From Idiomarina abyssalis (lineage in GTDB: Bacteria > Pseudomonadota > Gammaproteobacteria > Enterobacterales > Alteromonadaceae), in NCBI RefSeq assembly GCF_900116625.1, contig NZ_FPBE01000001.1, positions 62,001 to 126,000 on the forward strand: a stretch of 64,000 nt of DNA, in the 5' to 3' direction. The position numbers were made by a program, and so were the translations under genes. The notes under the pieces are model-generated. The model saw only the letters and a list, made by a program, of their open reading frames with translations, was not told the origin of the DNA and made no database searches. Each line of letters starts with the position of its first letter. Within the stretch, counting starts at the first letter, position 1. Positions 59,639 through 64,000 of this stretch are shown piece by piece.

Positions 59639-60136
59639 ATGCAAGTCGTTTTACATACCAATCATGGTGATATCACTTTAGAAATGCACAACGAAACAGC
59701 GCCTAAGACTGTAGAAAACTTTTTACAGTATGCCCGCGACGGTTTTTATGACGGTACAATCTTTCACCGCATTATTAATAACTTCATGGTACAGGGCGGT
59801 GGTTTCGAACCTGGCATGAAGCAAAAAGAAACACGCGATAACATCGAAAACGAGGCTCCGACAGCAAAACCGAATGTGGTTGGTTCGGTGGCTATGGCGC
59901 GCACGCCTGATCCTCATTCAGCATCGTCTCAGTTTTTCATTAATGTGAACGACAATGCCTTTTTGAACTTTCAAAATGAAACACCTAATGGTTATGGCTA
60001 TTGTGTCTTCGCTGAAGTTGTTGATGGTATGGATGTAGTGAACGCCATAAAAGACGTGAAAACCGGTTCAGCAGGTTTTCATCAGGACGTACCGGTTGAA
60101 GACGTGGTTATCGAGAAAGTCTCAGTTAACGATTAA
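59639..60136 (+). CDS. ppiB: Peptidyl-prolyl cis-trans isomerase B (cyclophilin)
   Basis: A 165-residue cytoplasmic cyclophilin that speeds prolyl isomerisation. Conserved pieces are [24 protein letters not shown] with the catalytic Arg, [20 protein letters not shown] and [11 protein letters not shown]. The ATG at 59639 matches the E. coli start (about 164 residues) and has AGG eight bases upstream; ATG at 59621 would add six residues. It lies 5 bp before lpxH. Confidence 0.95.
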   Translation: MQVVLHTNHGDITLEMHNETAPKTVENFLQYARDGFYDGTIFHRIINNFMVQGGGFEPGMKQKETRDNIENEAPTAKPNVVGSVAMARTPDPHSASSQFFINVNDNAFLNFQNETPNGYGYCVFAEVVDGMDVVNAIKDVKTGSAGFHQDVPVEDVVIEKVSVND

Positions 60137-60141
60137 CCGAT

Positions 60142-60843
60142 ATGACCACTGGCTTTATTGCAGATTTACATTTAAGCCCCGGGCGGCCAGATATTCTGGC
60201 TGCCTTTGGTGACTTTTGTCAGCAACACCAGCACCTCGATGCGCTCTATATTCTTGGTGACTTATTCGATGCCTGGCTGGGTGACGACGATACCAGTGAA
60301 TTTGCAGCAAAAGTGAAAAAACAACTGAAACAAATGACAGACAAGGGTGTGCGGCTTTACTTTATGGCCGGAAACCGTGACTTCATGGTGGGTGAACGCT
60401 TTGCCGGCGAGGTTGGCTTAACCATTCTCCCCGATGAAACGGTTATCGATTTGTACGGTGAACGAGTGTTGCTTATGCATGGCGATACACTCTGCACCTT
60501 AGATACCGGCTATTTGCGTTATCGCTCAGTTATTCAGAACCCTTTAGTTAAGAGTGTTATGCGCAACTTACCTTTGTCATGGCGTATGCGTATTGCGAAC
60601 CGGTTACGGAAAAAATCCAGCAGCCAAAAGCCCGAACTAACTCCCGCACAGCTTTATAAAATGGATGCTCAGCACCCGGAAGTACTTCGTGTGATGGAGA
60701 AACACAGTGTTAATCAGTTAATTCATGGGCACACCCACCGCCCTGCGGTTCATTGTTTTACGCTTAGTGACGGCACTTGGGCAAAACGTATTGTATTGGG
60801 AGACTGGTATCAGCAAGCCAGTGTTTACCTTGTTTCTAAGTAA
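60142..60843 (+). CDS. lpxH: UDP-2,3-diacylglucosamine hydrolase LpxH
   Basis: A 233-residue calcineurin-like phosphoesterase that makes lipid X in lipid A biosynthesis. The metal-binding motifs are complete: IADLHLSPGRP, LGDLFDAWLGDD, AGNRDFMVGERF, LMHGDTLC and IHGHTHRPAVH. It follows ppiB by 5 bp, an arrangement also found in E. coli. Its 3' end overlaps the convergent acyltransferase gene by 19 bp. Confidence 0.95.
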   Translation: MTTGFIADLHLSPGRPDILAAFGDFCQQHQHLDALYILGDLFDAWLGDDDTSEFAAKVKKQLKQMTDKGVRLYFMAGNRDFMVGERFAGEVGLTILPDETVIDLYGERVLLMHGDTLCTLDTGYLRYRSVIQNPLVKSVMRNLPLSWRMRIANRLRKKSSSQKPELTPAQLYKMDAQHPEVLRVMEKHSVNQLIHGHTHRPAVHCFTLSDGTWAKRIVLGDWYQQASVYLVSK

Positions 60844-62528
60844 CGTCTGCGCTTTTTTTCTTTTAACTGAGTAATATCAACCAGAACCAGTCCATCAATT
60901 GAATGGTTGAAATCCGGATCGACACCAAACTCCAGAAACTGAACCCCGCCTGGTTCGCACAGTTCCGAATATTGTTTATAGAGCGTTGGGATTGAACAAC
61001 CCATATTGGCTAAGTAGCTTTTCAGCAGAACAAATTCGTTTGTGTAATTCGTACCAGTAAAGTCAGGAGCAGTGGAGTCAGTGTTTAAACGATAAGGAAT
61101 GTTGGCTGTAGCCATGTCGGTTTGAGTCGGGAAGTAGGTGCTGTAAAACTTGACCAGAGCAGCCTGAGCTTCCGGAGGCAGCGCATTACTGATACTGACC
61201 GAACCAAACAGATAACGATACTTAGAGTGTTTACGTAACAATGCACCGATACCGACCCAAAGATAGTCCAGGCTGCGTTTACCCCAGTATTGCGGTTGTA
61301 CAAATGAACGACCCAATTCAAGACTTTGTGGCAGAAGTTCTTTCATTGTTGCCGTAAACTCGTAAAAACCCTGGCTGTAGAGCCCGGAATGTCCACGGGT
61401 TTCAATAATTTTTCTACTGTCACCTAAACGGTACGAGCCGGCAATTTCAAGATCATCCGGATCCCACAGAATTAAATGCATGTACCAGGTATCGTACTCA
61501 TCAAGATCGCGCTTGCGCCAGGTGCCTTCACCAACTGTGCGAAAAGCGACTTCCCGCAGACGCCCGATTTCTCGCAAAATAGGTGAACTGCCGTCAAACT
61601 CATACAAATAAATCTTCTTACCGCAAGGTGTCTGCCCCAATTGCTCACAGGCTTCTATTGCCGCTTTGAGAGGCTGACGAGGTTCCGGCCGGGCAATGGC
61701 TGTTTGAGTAGGAAATATTGCTTTTTTGGACGTTCCTAAACGGTATAGATGCTTTTTAAACAGTTTAACCTGTTGGTTAATGCTGAGCCCCTGTTGAATA
61801 AAGGCTTCAGCCGGTATTTTCTGGCCAATGTGACATTTCACTTGTTTTTGCTGTTGGCGGAACATTTCTTTAACCAACAGCATTGTGGCTAACGGCTTAT
61901 AAAGCATCGAAGCGGTATAGAACCATGCTGAGTTGTGAGCATCGAGCCTTATCGGCAATATATCGCTCTGAGTTGCTTTGGCTATTTTCAAAAAGCCGCT
62001 TTGCCAGTGTGTGTCACGCACACCATTAGGGCGTAATCGCGAAACCTCACCTGCGGGAAAAAGAATAACGCAGCCTTCGTTATGGAGGTGACTGTGTATG
62101 CTCCGAATGTCTTTACGGTTAGGCTTTCCTGCAAAAACGTTAACCGGCAATAATAACGAATTAAGAGGCTCGAGTGCAGAAAGCCATTCGTTGGCGACTA
62201 TTTTCACATCGCTACGTACTTCACTGACTAACTTTAGCAAGGCCAATCCATCGAGAGAGCCAATGGGGTGGTTAGCAATAATGACTAAACGTCCATTGAC
62301 AGGAATGTTGTCAATTGCCTGTGATGAATAAGCGTAAGTGAAATTAAAATAATCCAGAGCATGTTCAACAAAGTCGATGCCTTCCAGCGCAGGAGAACTT
62401 CTTCCAAACTCTTGAATGTCCTCTTCGTGTAACAGGTTTCTCAAAAACCAGGCAGTTGGCCTTTCCAGCCAGGGTTTACCTTTAATATTGGGAAGCTTGT
62501 CGCTAACAACTTTATCAACAGATAACAT
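60825..62528 (-). CDS. Two-domain acyltransferase, OlsF-like (PlsC-type plus OlsB-type)
   Basis: A 567-residue fusion. The N-terminal half (about 70-270) is a PlsC-type O-acyltransferase with IIANHPIGSLDG (the catalytic His/Asp motif) and ILFPAGEVSRLRP. The C-terminal half (about 310-530) is an OlsB-like N-acyltransferase: LREVAFRTVGEGTWRKRDLDE, IAGSYRLGD and LELGRSFVQPQYWGKRSLDYL (in pieces). This pairing matches OlsF, which makes ornithine lipids from ornithine and acyl-ACP in Serratia. Relatives annotated only as hemolysin-like acyltransferases exist, so the lipid product is inferred. Confidence 0.75.
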   Translation of the reverse strand: MLSVDKVVSDKLPNIKGKPWLERPTAWFLRNLLHEEDIQEFGRSSPALEGIDFVEHALDYFNFTYAYSSQAIDNIPVNGRLVIIANHPIGSLDGLALLKLVSEVRSDVKIVANEWLSALEPLNSLLLPVNVFAGKPNRKDIRSIHSHLHNEGCVILFPAGEVSRLRPNGVRDTHWQSGFLKIAKATQSDILPIRLDAHNSAWFYTASMLYKPLATMLLVKEMFRQQQKQVKCHIGQKIPAEAFIQQGLSINQQVKLFKKHLYRLGTSKKAIFPTQTAIARPEPRQPLKAAIEACEQLGQTPCGKKIYLYEFDGSSPILREIGRLREVAFRTVGEGTWRKRDLDEYDTWYMHLILWDPDDLEIAGSYRLGDSRKIIETRGHSGLYSQGFYEFTATMKELLPQSLELGRSFVQPQYWGKRSLDYLWVGIGALLRKHSKYRYLFGSVSISNALPPEAQAALVKFYSTYFPTQTDMATANIPYRLNTDSTAPDFTGTNYTNEFVLLKSYLANMGCSIPTLYKQYSELCEPGGVQFLEFGVDPDFNHSIDGLVLVDITQLKEKKRRRYLETR

Positions 62529-62602
62529 AAGTGCTCCGGCTGTGCAGTTATCGATATCAAAAGTTTAAGCAGCATTAATGACAGTTTAATGACGTTAAGA
62601 CA

Positions 62603-62626
62603 CTAAAAAGGGGCCTTGCGGCCCCT
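62603..62626 (-). terminator. Terminator of the M28 peptidase gene
   Basis: GGGGCC/GGCCCC close a 4-nt loop and, read on the minus strand, are followed by TTTTT. It lies about 30 bp after the peptidase stop. Confidence 0.92.
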
Positions 62627-62655
62627 GAGTCTTTAACTAAGGTTTCTCTATAAGC

Positions 62656-64000
62656 TTAGTCGTTAAATTGCTTACCGAAAAACGACTCTTCCAGCCACTG
62701 TGGACGTTGATCAGCGTTCGCAATCTCTTTACCAATAGCAAAGTTAATGTTGGTAAAACGCGCTCCTGCTTCGTAGTTTATATCCAGGTTCAGTCCGTCG
62801 CTCGGCTTGTGATAATGCTCGGCGAAAAACTTACCCCAGACCTCACCACCGTCTTCACCTTCAGTACGAGAATTAAAGCCCGTCATCAGGAATACGGCCG
62901 GGATGCCTTTTTTAACCAGAGTGTAGTGATCTGAACGGGTAAAAATAGCCTGTTCCGGCATTGGATCCGGGCTTTGTTCAGTATCAAACTGCTTTGCAGC
63001 CTTGCTGACCGTTTCACCCAAAGTGGAATGTGAAGCGCCAAAAGCAATGATATCGGCAAAATCATAAAGCAGTACCGGCATATCCAGGTTAACGTTAGCG
63101 ACAATACTGTTTAACGGAACAGTCGGGTTATTGGCGAAGTAGTCGGCACCCAATAATCCTTTTTCTTCTGCCGTAACAGATAAGAACATAATTGAGCGAT
63201 CAAATTCCTGCCCTGACTCAACGAATAAACGAGCGGTTTCTAACATAACTGAAACGCCGCTGGCATTATCCATCGCACCATTGTTGATGTTGTCCTCGCG
63301 GCTCATATCTTTGATAACACCAATATGATCGGAGTGTGCTGTGTAGACAACGTACTCATCTTTCAGTGTGTCATGAGAGCCGGGTAATACGGCAGCAACG
63401 TTAGGGCTGGTAATTTCTTCGTGGCGAGACTCGCGTGCCAGAGTCACTGTACCTTCTAACTCAAACCCTTTTGGCGAGAAGTCGGGGTCCTCTTCGATTT
63501 GCTCAAAAATTTTACTCAGTTCAGTTGGTGCATTAGCAAATAACTGCGCTGCAGGTTCATCGTCAAGGTAGGCGGAGCCCATCAGTTGTTGCTCTTCGCC
63601 TTTGGGAAGACCGTTTGGACCAAGCCAGGTCATACGAGGTGTTTTTGTGTAATAAACACTGGTTTCATACTTACGCGTTTTTTCTCTTACAGGCGTATGC
63701 AGGGTAATGATTCCAACTGCACCTTTATCACGAGCAATATCGGTTTTTATGTTAGCTAAGTGAGCGCCTTCTTCGCTTGGCAGAAAACCGGGGCGACCAG
63801 TCAGCATAACCACAATTTTACCGTCAACGTTAAGGCCGTCGTAGTCGTTTAAACCAAATTCAGGCGCTTCCATGCCATATCCAACGAAGACCAGAGGTGC
63901 TGAGATCTCATCTTTTTCGCTGTAATGGCTGGGGCCGGTAATAAACTGTTTCGGAAATTCAAATTCAACCACTTCACCATTGCTTTCAAAGCTCATGCTG
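62656..64000 (-). CDS. M28-family metallopeptidase with PA domain, 5' end cut by window
   Basis: A zinc aminopeptidase of at least 448 residues; the reading frame stays open to the right edge, so the N-terminus and any signal peptide are missing. A protease-associated (PA) insert is seen in the upstream half (PLVFVGYGMEAPEFGLNDYDG). The M28 core shows the complete ligand series: TAHSDHIG, NGAMDNASG, TAEEKGLLG, VNLDMP and RSDHYTLVKKG. It is a different subfamily from the peptidase at 15437. A strong terminator follows. Confidence 0.9.
   Translation of the reverse strand, partial: SMSFESNGEVVEFEFPKQFITGPSHYSEKDEISAPLVFVGYGMEAPEFGLNDYDGLNVDGKIVVMLTGRPGFLPSEEGAHLANIKTDIARDKGAVGIITLHTPVREKTRKYETSVYYTKTPRMTWLGPNGLPKGEEQQLMGSAYLDDEPAAQLFANAPTELSKIFEQIEEDPDFSPKGFELEGTVTLARESRHEEITSPNVAAVLPGSHDTLKDEYVVYTAHSDHIGVIKDMSREDNINNGAMDNASGVSVMLETARLFVESGQEFDRSIMFLSVTAEEKGLLGADYFANNPTVPLNSIVANVNLDMPVLLYDFADIIAFGASHSTLGETVSKAAKQFDTEQSPDPMPEQAIFTRSDHYTLVKKGIPAVFLMTGFNSRTEGEDGGEVWGKFFAEHYHKPSDGLNLDINYEAGARFTNINFAIGKEIANADQRPQWLEESFFGKQFND

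Overview
This window reads as a stretch of core chromosome from a marine gammaproteobacterium, most likely Idiomarina or a close relative in the Alteromonadales. That placement is inferred from the gene set and order: ybgC-tolQRAB-pal-cpoB followed by tRNA-Lys and nadA, an nqrABCDEF-apbE-nqrM block, fabV, a VolA-type surface lipase beside yciK and sohB, and moderate GC. No phage, transposase, integrase or CRISPR array is visible. Both ends cut through a gene: ybgC on the left and an M28 peptidase on the right.

Layout. 1-5.0 kb: Tol-Pal envelope operon. 5.1-5.4 kb: two identical tRNA-Lys genes. 5.4-12.5 kb: quinolinate synthase and the two glutamate synthase subunits. 12.5-18.4 kb: a YeeZ-like SDR protein, a large PilZ-domain protein, then a tight group of a secreted M28 peptidase, an amidoligase-like enzyme and a class I glutamine-amidotransferase-like enzyme. 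18.5-21.8 kb: chemoreceptor, tRNA-Ser(GGA) followed by a duplicated terminator block, and the iron-storage set bfr-bfr-bfd. 21.8-29.6 kb, mainly minus strand: Ca/Na antiporter, propionyl-CoA synthetase, ZntB-like transporter and an FbpABC-type iron ABC transporter behind a good Fur box.

29.7-36.3 kb: CPA1 antiporter, pqiABC lipid-transport genes and a convergent Wzi-like outer-membrane protein. 36.4-38.5 kb: small lipoprotein, bolA, fabV. 38.6-45.8 kb: the sodium-pumping NADH:quinone oxidoreductase with its flavin transferase ApbE and maturation factor NqrM, behind a leader with hairpins. 45.9-48.0 kb: a three-part sulfur-transfer fusion (cysteine desulfurase, degenerate metallo-beta-lactamase-like region, rhodanese). 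48-56.5 kb: BNR-repeat protein, yciK, volA-like lipase, sohB, a frameshifted dicarboxylate symporter, miaE and a Yip1-family protein. 56.5-64 kb: M17 aminopeptidase, cysS, ppiB-lpxH, an OlsF-like two-domain acyltransferase and an M28 peptidase.

Themes: envelope integrity (Tol-Pal, Pqi, LpxH, Wzi, VolA), iron uptake and storage under probable Fur control, and sodium-based energetics. The less ordinary parts are the amidoligase/GAT pair overlapping a peptidase gene, the structured 174-bp duplication after tRNA-Ser, the desulfurase fusion after nqr, the dyad before fabV and the symporter frameshift. All calls come from reading the sequence and translations; no database search was run.
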